A DNA stretch of 64,000 nucleotides from Flavobacterium tyrosinilyticum (GTDB taxonomy: Bacteria > Bacteroidota > Bacteroidia > Flavobacteriales > Flavobacteriaceae), in contig NZ_JAMOKG010000002.1 of NCBI RefSeq assembly GCF_023656565.1, forward strand, positions 51,656 through 115,655, in the 5' to 3' direction. The notes below the pieces were generated by a model. It was not told where the DNA came from, made no database searches, and worked only from the letters and a program-made list of their open reading frames with translations. How positions within the stretch are numbered: the first letter of the stretch is position 1; every line of letters begins with the position of its first letter. The translations under genes and the position numbers were made by a program. Below, piece by piece: positions 25,999 to 34,175 of this stretch.

Positions 25999-28900
25999 TT
26001 ATTTTGTTTTTATTGTTAAATCTGGTTGTAGTCTTCTAGCTGTTTCATTAACATCAAATAAATTAAAATCGGTGGAGTTTGGTGTGTTAGGTTTATTTTT
26101 CATACTTTTAATATCATCAGCTAATGTATAAAATATTTTAATTTCCTTATTATTTACAACTTTTGTTTCATATCTTAAAAGTGCGTAAGCTTTAATTTGA
26201 TTATTATTATCATTAGCTTTATAAATTGCTGTTTCAATTTTTTTAAAGCTCTTGAAGCCAAACTGCTTAATAATTATAGCTCTGTTTTTTTCAATTAGCT
26301 CAATATTTTGTTCAGTTAAATTCCGTATATGTTTTCTTCTAATATATCCAGAAATATCCATGTCAGGAGGATTTAATTTATACAAAGCAGAACCAGAAAT
26401 TTGATATTCATCTAAATAATTTAGAAGTTTTATATTTCCACCATAATCATATTTACTCAATATACTTAAAAATTCGGTTTTAAAATCAATAAAGTGTTTT
26501 GCGTCATCTACTAAACTAAAACAAAATGGTACTTTTTCTCTTTCTGTAAGGAATGTTTTGTAAAACCTCATTTGTTCAATAACTTCAGCTTTAGTTTTTT
26601 GTTTAATAGTTCTAAAACTTTTAAGGATAAAATGTTCGGTTACATCATTTGTGTTTTTAAAACGAATATCTGTTAATTCATCTATTTCTAAAGATTTACC
26701 AATATCAATCATTTCTTGTAACTCAGCTTCAGTATGCAAATACACATCTCCTCCTGTTACTCTTTTCCAAAGGGTATTGGGCACAACTTCTATGTACTTG
26801 TATAATGAGAATCTCGGTAATTTGCCAAAAACAGTATTTTCGTTCAAAGGTGCATCTTCTAATATAGTAACGGTCGAACGATAAAGTTTATTTTGCTCAA
26901 GTAATAACGTATTTTTTAATTTTCTATAAAGAACTATTGCAATTAGGTCAATAGGTAATGAGTTTAACCTTCCTAATAATAAAATTCTAGTAGAAACTTC
27001 ATCAATTATTTCTGGAGATGCGTTAGAGCCTAACTGTTGTAATTTTGATTTTAAATTAACAATTGTTTCGGAATCATTTGCACCTTCACCAGCAATTTTG
27101 AGTAATTTAGCAGCTTCTCTTTTTGCAATTAAAGATGCGATTCCAGTACCAACATTAGTAGTGAGACATGCCAATTGGAAAACTGCAATAAAAGTTTTCA
27201 TTCCTTGGCAGAAAGAATCATTTTCACTGCACTCCACAAAGTTGGCAAAAAAGCCTAGAACCCCAGCTGTAAATTCAACTCCTCCAACAACAATCTTTAA
27301 ACCTTCTAATGATTTTAATGCGACTTCACCTGCTTTTAATCCAGATGCTCCCCACTTGAGATGCTTTAGTTTTGCTAAATTTCCAATACCTGTAAAAGTT
27401 GTAGCTACATCAACAACATATCCTAAAATAGATTCAGCATCACTACTGTCTCCATCTTTGTCAATAAATGACAAAACGAAAAGAGGAATGAAAGCATTTA
27501 TATTTTGACCATTAATTAAAATGTTTTGTCCATTAACAGTGGATAAGGCAGTCCTAGTTTCAATATCTGTGTTTAATAAAGTAACTGGTTGAAAAAGATC
27601 ATAAACTCCATATTGTACTTCATTTTGTTCAACTAGAGTAAAGTTTTCGTCGCTCCTTGATGATATTACGGGCAAAGATTGATAAGCAGTTATTTTATCA
27701 CCACTTAGACTAAAATTAAAATTATCAAAGTATATGCCTATAATTTTTGATGATTGATATGGCATCAAAATTGGAGAAGCATCTGGTCTTGAAATTTTAT
27801 ATTCTTTTATTTCTTTTGATGAATTAGTCCAATAAACAGGATCATAAGCAACATAATGAGTATAATTAAATAAAGAATGAGTGGTGCTGTCAGATGAAAA
27901 ACTTGCAATTGAATTAGAACTTCTAAAGTCAATTGTTGAGTTTTTTAATTTGCCATAGTCATCATAAGGATTATATTTACTAAACTGCCACAACATATAA
28001 AGTGCCATAACAAATTGCCCTTTCGTTGTTGTAGGTTGGTATTGAGTGCCTAATACCCAGTTTGATAAACCTATTAAACCTTGCTTCATATTAGTACTTG
28101 TACTCATACTATTATAAAGAATCTCATAGAATGTTGCTTTTTTATCTGTTCCAGTTTCGTATAGGTATAGAAAGAAGCTTAAAAATTGATCTATTTCATT
28201 AATATTAGATAAGTTAAAAGAATATACTAAATTTATAACAAGCTCTTCTTCTTTTATTCTTTCAAAATTATTATTTAACTTATTTTTTATTAAATAATAT
28301 AATATTTTCCATTTCTCATTAACTGGTAATCCAGATAGTGATTGAGAACTAAGTCCCATTGCTAACCAGTAAAGTTTTTCTGTTCCTGAGGATTCTAATA
28401 TTTTTAATTGATTTGAGTACGCAACTTTGTAATAATCGGTTATGTTTTGATAGAACTCCGCAAGAGTTTCCAAACTAGGATTTATAAGAATTTCATCAGA
28501 TAGCCATTCCGTAATTTGATTGTTTGTATAAGAAATTAGATCTTCATTTTGAGCAAATAATGGGAAAATTTCGCGCTCAATTTTGTTAATCATTATAGCA
28601 ATTTTAGTAATTAAAAATGCTGCAGAATCTTTTTCCTTAGTTTCGTTAAAAGTATTAGCTATAGAAATTCTTTTATTATAGAATTGTTGAGAAGTAATGG
28701 TTACATTATCACTGTTTATAACAGCGGGTTCTTGATTAACAGGAATAATAATATTTTGATTACTGTCTACAACAGGGATATTTTTTTTATAACCAATACT
28801 AAACTTCTCTTGTTTATAGAAATAATTATATGGTGATTTAATATGCAAACGAAATACTTCAATTTGATCTCCATCCTTAGCAAAAATTAAGTCAGAATCT

Positions 28901-29175
28901 TTTAAAACATATTCATTTAATTTTTTAAGAGTTATAATATTTGCTATATACTTTAAAAATTCGCTTTGTAAGTAATAACCTGCTGAAATTGGTTTATCAT
29001 AACCATCTAAATCTTGGAGGTTAAAATTCTCTTTATTAACATGTTTGTAGATTCTGTCTGAATTTCCAATTGCAAATTGATCGGCAAAACCTTGCAAATC
29101 GATTTTTAAAGAACCAGAAATAAAAGAGGATTTTCGAACTACTTTTCCTGTTTTTAATATTACGGCATTTTCCAT
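25999..29175 (-). CDS. Large hypothetical protein with hydrophobic central segment, possible effector (1058 aa)
   Basis: No signal peptide. The N-terminal 580 residues are mixed helix/strand with no family I recognise. About residues 585-690 form a Gly/Ala-rich hydrophobic block (SILGYVVDVATTFTGIGN, IVVGGVEFTAGVLGFFANF, FQLACLTTNVGTGIASLIA) resembling the pre-toxin or membrane-passage segments of polymorphic toxins. A charged C-terminal region (about 720-1058) contains QISGSALYKLNPPDMDISGY and ends FDVNETARRLQPDLTIKTK. It is flanked at 2-base spacing by the 734-aa and 224-aa genes. Effector function is inferred from architecture; no catalytic motif was found. Confidence 0.65.
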   Translation of the reverse strand: MENAVILKTGKVVRKSSFISGSLKIDLQGFADQFAIGNSDRIYKHVNKENFNLQDLDGYDKPISAGYYLQSEFLKYIANIITLKKLNEYVLKDSDLIFAKDGDQIEVFRLHIKSPYNYFYKQEKFSIGYKKNIPVVDSNQNIIIPVNQEPAVINSDNVTITSQQFYNKRISIANTFNETKEKDSAAFLITKIAIMINKIEREIFPLFAQNEDLISYTNNQITEWLSDEILINPSLETLAEFYQNITDYYKVAYSNQLKILESSGTEKLYWLAMGLSSQSLSGLPVNEKWKILYYLIKNKLNNNFERIKEEELVINLVYSFNLSNINEIDQFLSFFLYLYETGTDKKATFYEILYNSMSTSTNMKQGLIGLSNWVLGTQYQPTTTKGQFVMALYMLWQFSKYNPYDDYGKLKNSTIDFRSSNSIASFSSDSTTHSLFNYTHYVAYDPVYWTNSSKEIKEYKISRPDASPILMPYQSSKIIGIYFDNFNFSLSGDKITAYQSLPVISSRSDENFTLVEQNEVQYGVYDLFQPVTLLNTDIETRTALSTVNGQNILINGQNINAFIPLFVLSFIDKDGDSSDAESILGYVVDVATTFTGIGNLAKLKHLKWGASGLKAGEVALKSLEGLKIVVGGVEFTAGVLGFFANFVECSENDSFCQGMKTFIAVFQLACLTTNVGTGIASLIAKREAAKLLKIAGEGANDSETIVNLKSKLQQLGSNASPEIIDEVSTRILLLGRLNSLPIDLIAIVLYRKLKNTLLLEQNKLYRSTVTILEDAPLNENTVFGKLPRFSLYKYIEVVPNTLWKRVTGGDVYLHTEAELQEMIDIGKSLEIDELTDIRFKNTNDVTEHFILKSFRTIKQKTKAEVIEQMRFYKTFLTEREKVPFCFSLVDDAKHFIDFKTEFLSILSKYDYGGNIKLLNYLDEYQISGSALYKLNPPDMDISGYIRRKHIRNLTEQNIELIEKNRAIIIKQFGFKSFKKIETAIYKANDNNNQIKAYALLRYETKVVNNKEIKIFYTLADDIKSMKNKPNTPNSTDFNLFDVNETARRLQPDLTIKTK

Positions 29176-29177
29176 TT

Positions 29178-31382
29178 TTATTCCGTTTCTAAGTTTATAT
29201 TTAAATCTAATTCTAACTTTGTTAAAATTGTATCAGGCATATACTCACTATACCCTTTACTAAAATGATATCTCCTATCAAGCGAATACACAAAAACAGG
29301 ATTCTCTAGTTCTTCTATCAATTCATTGTTGCCTTCCGTATTTTCAATCACAATAGCAACCCTATATTTTTGATACTTAATGTTTTCAAGAGAAACCAAT
29401 TCACTTCGATCTTCAAAAAGATCAATCAAAAACAATCGAGGATTTTTCATGTCACTAGAAATCAAATCTTTTATAGTTTCATTTTCAGTTTTGGTTAATC
29501 CTAGGATAATTTTGTTGGGTATAGAGCCATCTAGCGTTTTTAGTTTTAGTCCTGTAACGGTTTGTGTACTGTCTGTGAACAGTTTTAAATTGTAGTAATA
29601 AGGATCAGGCAACTGGTACGTTTTATTTTTAGTTACTGTACCACTGGCAGAAGCTGTGGTTTTAGTATCAGGTGAAGTGCTTCCAGTTGCAGAAACAGCA
29701 TTGTTCATAACATCAATTGCTTCTGTTATGTAAGTAATGCGGGCAACAGTTGGTGTTTCTTCAATTCCAGTTTCAATAACATCGTTTACAGCAAGCGTTT
29801 GAACAATCGAAATACCCTGCTGTTTTTTATCATAAAACTCATTAATTAGATTTAGTTTTTCAGAAGTCATTCTAGAATAACTTTCATCACTGCCTAATTT
29901 TAGTAAAGGCTGTGCTTTAATTAAATTAAAGACATCATCAAAAAAGTTTGCAACACCATTTGCGACTATAGGATTTCCGTTTTCGTCTTCTTCCTCACGA
30001 ATTTTATATGTATTTATTTTTCCCTGATAAATCAAAAGACTTAATGCAACAATGTTTTCGCCTGCAACAGCTGGAGTAGTTAATTGCACTGTAGAAGTTA
30101 GCTCACTGTAATTTCCTTCTTCATCAGGAGCTAATCGTAAACCATCTGCATTAATAAAATTGTCTTTTTGTGCATTGGCAACTTTGGCAAGTTGTCCGTA
30201 AAAAGCAGTGTTGTTATTGTTGTCTGTTGGAAATTGCAGATACAGGTTATTTGTCGTAATCGTGTTTGCCTGTTGTTGTGTATTAATTAAAACTGGCCAT
30301 CCAGAATTTCCATACGTTAGAGCAGTCATAGGAACTTCATTGGTTGCTGTATCTTTCAACAATCCTGTTTTTACATTTTCAGGACCTTCACCAATTTTAT
30401 AGTTTCCGTAAAAATCATAACTGCGAGTACGATCACTTTGAATATAAACGTACCAATTGTTTTTCGTCCAAAACTTATTAAGCAAATCAGTGAAAATAGC
30501 TGTTCCTTTTTTCTCGGTTTGAACTCCAGAAGCAGTTGCTGTAACAACTCCATTTTCAACATGCGATCCATAAAAAGCTGCAATATCAATAAATTGAGTG
30601 CTTTGCTCGCGCTGTAATTTCTTAATGAAATCTGTTGAACCATTTACCGTAATTTCTGCAAAAGGTTTGCGGGCATATTCTAAATTGAAAGCAAACTCAG
30701 TATTGTCAAAATCATGTTTGTAATCGCCGTAATTTAGAACAACATCAATTCCGCATTCGCCTTGTGCAAAGTTTCCTAATGATTTTCCAATATCGATTAA
30801 TGGTAATTCGAAATCGTCTTTTTCATCAAAAGTATCGCCGGCCGCGACAAATTTGGATTCTTTAAAGAAGAAGTCAGAAAGAGGGATTAATAAAGTTCCA
30901 TCAGTATCGTCATCATCTTTTTCTTTTTCATAGCCAATAAATTTAGCTGTGAAAGGAGGAACAGGAATAGGTGTGGTTGTATTATTCTCTATTTTCACAC
31001 GTCCTTCATGAAAAGCATTAAAATCGATGTTTATTTTGTCGATGAAATCTGAATACGATCCTTCATTCTTAATAACCAAAGGATCTGCATCATTAGTAAA
31101 AAAATCACTTTTCTGTAAACCTCTGTAAACAAAATATTTGATATTCAACCCAGGAAACGGCTGTTTGTAAGGACGAAGAATAAGATTCACTTTATCGGGA
31201 TTGCCGGTTTGAGGCTGGACCAAAACAACTCCTTTGCAAATCGAAAAGGCTTTTTTGGGCGCGTCTAAAGTAAATCTAGAAGTCAGGTTGAAAACAGTTT
31301 CAGATTGAGGTCCAAAGCCCTGACCTGACAACTGCGCGGGAAAACCTCCCGACTCTATAAAAAAATGGGATTTTGCGGACAT
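29178..31382 (-). CDS. Large hypothetical protein of the lysis-linked operon (734 aa)
   Basis: Unrecognised. It starts MSAKSHFFIESGGFPAQLSG and has no signal peptide, lipobox or sorting domain. The first 250 residues are beta-rich (ICKGVVLVQPQTGNPDKVNL, PGLNIKYFVYRGL) and may be a docking or carrier domain. The rest is mixed, with a Thr/Ser-rich linker near residue 575 (SATGSTSPDTKTTASASGTV) that separates the last about 140 residues. Its stop is 2 bases before the 1058-aa gene, so they are expected to be made in step. A carrier or adaptor for the next protein is a reasonable guess, no more. Confidence 0.6.
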   Translation of the reverse strand: MSAKSHFFIESGGFPAQLSGQGFGPQSETVFNLTSRFTLDAPKKAFSICKGVVLVQPQTGNPDKVNLILRPYKQPFPGLNIKYFVYRGLQKSDFFTNDADPLVIKNEGSYSDFIDKINIDFNAFHEGRVKIENNTTTPIPVPPFTAKFIGYEKEKDDDDTDGTLLIPLSDFFFKESKFVAAGDTFDEKDDFELPLIDIGKSLGNFAQGECGIDVVLNYGDYKHDFDNTEFAFNLEYARKPFAEITVNGSTDFIKKLQREQSTQFIDIAAFYGSHVENGVVTATASGVQTEKKGTAIFTDLLNKFWTKNNWYVYIQSDRTRSYDFYGNYKIGEGPENVKTGLLKDTATNEVPMTALTYGNSGWPVLINTQQQANTITTNNLYLQFPTDNNNNTAFYGQLAKVANAQKDNFINADGLRLAPDEEGNYSELTSTVQLTTPAVAGENIVALSLLIYQGKINTYKIREEEDENGNPIVANGVANFFDDVFNLIKAQPLLKLGSDESYSRMTSEKLNLINEFYDKKQQGISIVQTLAVNDVIETGIEETPTVARITYITEAIDVMNNAVSATGSTSPDTKTTASASGTVTKNKTYQLPDPYYYNLKLFTDSTQTVTGLKLKTLDGSIPNKIILGLTKTENETIKDLISSDMKNPRLFLIDLFEDRSELVSLENIKYQKYRVAIVIENTEGNNELIEELENPVFVYSLDRRYHFSKGYSEYMPDTILTKLELDLNINLETE

Positions 31383-31602
31383 ATTTTAAGTATTATTTGT
31401 TCGTTGGTATAATTATGTTTAACACATAGAAACATAGATGCAGAGTGATCTAAAAAGGCGTTTCACTTGTTTTCAAGCAATCATTAGCTATGTGGAAGAA
31501 ATATATTTCTCTTTGGTATTCTTTAATTTATTCTAGAGGAACTATGTTTCTATGTGTTAAAAAAATAAGTTATTTCTAATGCGGAATTAGTAATGGAATC
31601 TT
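31383..31602. other. Gap between the spanin-like gene and the 734-aa gene, mostly filled by a repeat
   Basis: No coding sequence is seen here. Most of the gap is the inverted-repeat element at 31418-31561. I saw no copy of the late-operon dyad, so the 734-aa gene is probably read from the lysis operon unless the repeat itself brings a promoter. Confidence 0.4.
31418..31561. repeat. Inverted-repeat element (MITE-like), shares parts with 48048-48100
   Basis: The arms TTTAACACATAGAAACATAG (31418-31437) and CTATGTTTCTATGTGTTAAA (31542-31561) are exact reverse complements. Inside lies AAAGGCGTTTCACTTGTT (31454-31471). Both the right arm and the reverse complement of that internal segment recur at 48081-48100 and 48048-48065. 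The 144-base size, exact ends and presence in two unrelated gaps suggest a small non-autonomous mobile element or a genome-wide intergenic repeat. Confidence 0.65.
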
Positions 31603-32103
31603 TTATCTAAACCATTCAGGTTTATAGATTTTGTAGATGAATCTTCCAATAAAGAAGAGGAGAATAAGAAGCAGTAATCTCCCTAACCAGATTTGTACTT
31701 TTTGCCAAAAAGTGAGATAGTTGATAAACTTGGTAACAGTGATCGTTTTTTCTTGGACATCTTTAACCTGTTTCGATTTCCAATGCGCGTAGAGTTCCTG
31801 TTCTTTTAGGTTGCAGTCTACTTGAAGTTTATTGTTATCAAGTCGAACCTTTGGGCTTTTTAATGTACGCCCTGGTTCGGCCTGAATAACATTTTTAAGA
31901 ATTACTTTTCCGTTAAGGCATTCTAATAATGCATTATAAGAACTGCTGTCTTCTGCAATTTTAAAAACAGTATCGTGTAAAGTTTCGGTAATGGTAATGG
32001 TCTGGGTTTTGTTTTCATTTTGCACCGGTTTAGGACTTCGGCATGAAATCATGATCAGGATAATGAAAAGAGAAAAAACAAGACGTTTTAGTTTTTTAGT
32101 CAT
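31603..32103 (-). CDS. Lipoprotein with C-terminal membrane helix, unimolecular-spanin-like (166 aa)
   Basis: I choose the ATG at 32101-32103: it gives MTKKLKRLVFSLFIILIMIS followed by Cys, a clean lipobox. The longer frame from 32157 would bury it and overlap the endolysin gene. The middle (SSSYNALLECLNGKVILKNV, EPGRTLKSPKVRLD) is periplasmic, and a C-terminal hydrophobic helix (WLGRLLLLILLFFIGRFIY) ends near the last residues. An outer-membrane lipid anchor plus an inner-membrane C-terminal helix in one chain is the layout of u-spanins, which fuse the two membranes at the last step of phage lysis. Similar proteins follow endolysins in Bacteroidota prophages. It lies 28 bases after the CHAP gene. 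Confidence 0.75.
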   Translation of the reverse strand: MTKKLKRLVFSLFIILIMISCRSPKPVQNENKTQTITITETLHDTVFKIAEDSSSYNALLECLNGKVILKNVIQAEPGRTLKSPKVRLDNNKLQVDCNLKEQELYAHWKSKQVKDVQEKTITVTKFINYLTFWQKVQIWLGRLLLLILLFFIGRFIYKIYKPEWFR

Positions 32104-32131
32104 AATTAAATTGGGTTTGTAAGTTTTGTTT

Positions 32132-32584
32132 TTAGAGTCGTAAAAAGCCTTTAACACTCTTGATATCGCGTTTTCTTCTAGCTACCTTATAGCCTTCGCG
32201 TCCGCCAGAATCATTGGTGTTTCCTTCGATAGTGTAAATTGTATTTCCGGCAATCTTCTCGACAAATCCGGCGTGACCAGTACCGTTATTAAAATCCATA
32301 ATAAAAACATCTCCAGGCTGAGGTGTTTTTTTTACCAAAAGCGGTCTAGAATTGTATTGATCTAAAACACCTCCCGTTTTCTTTAAAGGATTTTTTTCGT
32401 TAATCTGAAGAGAAGCTTTCTGTGCGCACCAATAGATAAAAGCCATGCACCAGGCATATCCTTTACCAAGTCCGACGCTTCTTAGATAGATCTCAACTTC
32501 GGGTCCTGCATTACTGTTTCGTGGCATTTCTTCGACACCAATCTGTGCCGTAGCGATTTCGATCGTTTTTTGAGCTAGTGTCAT
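32132..32584 (-). CDS. CHAP-domain endolysin / peptidoglycan amidase (150 aa)
   Basis: A single CHAP domain without a signal peptide. The catalytic Cys46 lies in GYAWCMAFIYWC, His104 in GTGHAGFVEK, and the third residue is probably in TIEGNTND (Glu120/Asn122). The PQPGDVFIMDF strand before the His is typical. It cleaves peptidoglycan cross-links or the amide bond once it reaches the periplasm, which requires a holin-like partner. Its ATG overlaps the stop of the 95-aa membrane protein gene (ATGA at 32581-32584), as is usual in a lysis cassette. The length is normal for phage TIGR02594-type amidases. Confidence 0.85.
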   Translation of the reverse strand: MTLAQKTIEIATAQIGVEEMPRNSNAGPEVEIYLRSVGLGKGYAWCMAFIYWCAQKASLQINEKNPLKKTGGVLDQYNSRPLLVKKTPQPGDVFIMDFNNGTGHAGFVEKIAGNTIYTIEGNTNDSGGREGYKVARRKRDIKSVKGFLRL

Positions 32585-32868
32585 GAGCTTTTTCCGTTTA
32601 ATTGTTTAAATTTTTGTAGTTCGTCAACCAGTTGCTGGTTGATCAGCATGAGTTCTTTGTGCTGTATTTCCATTTTTTTGATCGTTTCTGTGGCGGCGGT
32701 AAGCCTAGCGGTGATATCGTCTAGAAGATCACGGTAATATTTTACGGCACTTACGGCGTTGTCGAGTTCGGCTGCGCGATCTTCTGCGAGTGATTTTCGC
32801 ATAGAGAAAAACCAAGTAATAAAAGCGGCAAAGAATGCGGTTAGAGTGGGGTATAAAAACTGTTCCAT
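32581..32868 (-). CDS. Membrane-anchored coiled-coil protein, holin-like (95 aa)
   Basis: One N-terminal membrane helix (residues about 5-22, LYPTLTAFFAAFITWFF) is followed by a long charged coiled coil (about 25-90, AEDRAAELDNAVSAVKYYRD, ITARLTAATETIKKMEIQ). Proteins of this shape directly upstream of endolysins in Bacteroidota phages are thought to act as holins or as i-spanin-like partners. The position as first gene of the lysis operon favours a holin or release role, but a single helix is unusual for a canonical holin. The stop overlaps the endolysin start by 4 bases. Confidence 0.65.
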   Translation of the reverse strand: MEQFLYPTLTAFFAAFITWFFSMRKSLAEDRAAELDNAVSAVKYYRDLLDDITARLTAATETIKKMEIQHKELMLINQQLVDELQKFKQLNGKSS

Positions 32869-33188
32869 TGAATGTGTTTAAAGTTGAATGTTGGGTTTAA
32901 AAATGATTTGTTCAAAAAACAACTTTGCGTTGTTTAGAGAGGAAGCTTAACTGGAAATTTTTCTAGTTTTTGAGCGCGGTTGTTTCCTTTTGAGATTGCA
33001 AAGATTGGGTGAAAAAAGCCCTAAAAAAAATGATTGCAAGGTCTGCGAACATTTGTATTCTAGGGCTTTACAGAGTTGTAAGGAAAGCGAACAGAAGTCG
33101 TTTTAGATGAAGTAAATGCTTCATCTTTGCATCACAATAAGGATGCTTTTGAAGATAAATAAAGAATGATTTTTTTCTTTAATATGAA
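32869..33188. other. Control region upstream of the lysis operon
   Basis: This 320-base gap has no convincing gene. It holds dyad copy 1 (33058-33083), an 8-bp hairpin AGATGAAG/CTTCATCT (33105-33112, 33119-33126) near the end of the 81-aa gene, and on the minus strand a long-range pair AAAGCCCTA/TAGGGCTTT (near 33061-33069 and 33016-33024) followed by a T run. This last pair could act as a leader terminator or attenuator before the lysis genes. Confidence 0.5.
33058..33083 (-). promoter_or_regulatory. Late-operon dyad, copy 1 (upstream of the lysis genes)
   Basis: CTTTACA (33066-33072) faces TGTAAGG (33077-33083) with one mismatch. Bases 33058-33081 are identical to 22973-22996. It lies about 190 bases before the lysis operon start codon. 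It sits just downstream of the gene for the 81-aa putative DNA-binding protein, the place where Mu-type phages encode their middle/late activator. Confidence 0.6.
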
Positions 33189-33434
33189 TTAAGAAGACCT
33201 TTCCTGATTGCTCATAAGTTCTTCAATTTTTTTTAGTTCAGAAGTAATAGGTGTACAGAGAATTTCATACAAAGTAGTTCTAGAAATCGGATAAACCGGA
33301 TAGACGTATTTGCGCCACACTACAGTAGTTGGAATATCTTCCGTTTTGTGTTTTTGATACAGTTCTTTAATGAGTTTGTAACGCATTAATTTATTTTTTT
33401 GAATTCCGAGACTTCTGTTTGAGGATATAGGCAT
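33189..33434 (-). CDS. Small putative DNA-binding regulator of Mu-like elements (81 aa)
   Basis: I choose the ATG at 33432-33434 (MPISSNRSLGIQKNKLMRYK); the upstream extension to 33587 adds a hydrophobic stretch that does not fit the family. The body (LIKELYQKHKTEDIPTTVVW, RKYVYPVYPISRTTLYEIL) is a conserved small protein I recall from Bacteroidota Mu-like prophages. The ISRTTLYEIL part looks like a helix-turn-helix recognition helix. The position just before the lysis operon and its dyad mirrors Mor/C activators of phage Mu. The regulatory role is inferred from this pattern. Confidence 0.6.
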   Translation of the reverse strand: MPISSNRSLGIQKNKLMRYKLIKELYQKHKTEDIPTTVVWRKYVYPVYPISRTTLYEILCTPITSELKKIEELMSNQERSS

Positions 33435-33841
33435 GAGAGATAATATTTTGAATGATAGAAAAAAGAAAATTTTAAGAAGAACGAAGTTTGAAAAAGAGTT
33501 AATAGTTTGAATTATAAAGACATCATATTTAAGACAGCCAAACCATTTGATCATATTCAATAAATGGTTTTTACTTCCCGATGCCATTTTTATATTGAAC
33601 CTCGTTCTGAGGTTGTATTTGTTAAAGATTTATTTAACAATTTAGGTCAGCAAACCCCGCATGACAATCCTGTTTCCAAAACCTTTTTAGGTTTGGATTC
33701 CAATAGAAAGAATGAGTTTTGGCTGTTTATTATAAGGGCAGAAATCGCCCGTTTATCGGTTCCTGGTTCTCTTCAGAAAGAAGAAGAAACAGGAACCATT
33801 TTATTTACCTGCTTTTTTCGGCTGCAAGTTTAGAGGTCGTT
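33435..33841. other. Gap in the early operon with hairpins and an uncertain plus-strand ORF
   Basis: No minus-strand gene is seen in this 407-base gap. GGTTCCTG (33758-33765) pairs with CAGGAACC (33790-33797), and GGGC/GCCC (33736-33739, 33747-33750) forms a smaller hairpin. A plus-strand frame at 33564-33833 (89 codons, MVFTSRCHFYIEPRSEVVFV) has reasonable residue composition, but it would face opposite to the operon and I recognise nothing in it. Confidence 0.35.
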
Positions 33842-34042
33842 TTAGCCTTTGTAAGTGGCTGTTGTGTGTTTTTTGAATCTTGGATTTTTGATCACAATAC
33901 TTTCGTACTGATTAAAAGCCAGACGTTCTTTTTTGGATAAGTCATTACTGCAATTCCAGTTTCCGAGTCCGTCTTTAAAAATCGTATGTTCGTTTGCTTT
34001 GTAGCTTTCATGATCTGTAATTGGCTTTATTTTTACGCTCAT
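33842..34042 (-). CDS. Small hypothetical protein of the early operon (66 aa)
   Basis: Sequence MSVKIKPITDHESYKANEHT, then IFKDGLGNWNCSNDLSKKER. It is hydrophilic and soluble. No family is recognised. Its start overlaps the end of the 55-aa membrane protein gene by 35 bases in another frame, a tight overlap typical of phage early operons and the main reason to accept it as real. It is probably the last gene of the early transcript before a 407-base gap. Confidence 0.55.
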   Translation of the reverse strand: MSVKIKPITDHESYKANEHTIFKDGLGNWNCSNDLSKKERLAFNQYESIVIKNPRFKKHTTATYKG

Positions 34043-34175
34043 TTAGGTATTGTTTAAAAGTTGTTTTTAATTTGAAATAAAACCATTCTCTAAATAAAAG
34101 GATCGGCTTTAAATTGGTTAGAATTAACAGAATCGTTAATAACAGTGATAAATAAATGTCGTGATTAAGCTGCAT
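34008..34175 (-). CDS. Small membrane protein of the early operon (55 aa)
   Basis: I choose the ATG at 34173-34175 (MQLNHDIYLSLLLTILLILT), which overlaps the stop of the DUF3164-like gene by 11 bases. The frame upstream of it lies wholly inside that gene. It has one hydrophobic helix (residues about 7-25) followed by a basic tail (FKLKTTFKQYLNERKNKANY). Function unknown. Small membrane proteins at this position in Mu-like elements may modify the host envelope or serve as accessory holins. Confidence 0.5.
   Translation of the reverse strand: MQLNHDIYLSLLLTILLILTNLKPILLFREWFYFKLKTTFKQYLNERKNKANYRS

Noticed and set aside
33435..33587. N-terminal extension of the 81-aa regulator
   Set aside because: It adds a hydrophobic Phe/Leu/Ile-rich stretch that does not fit the small soluble family; the start at 33434 is preferred.
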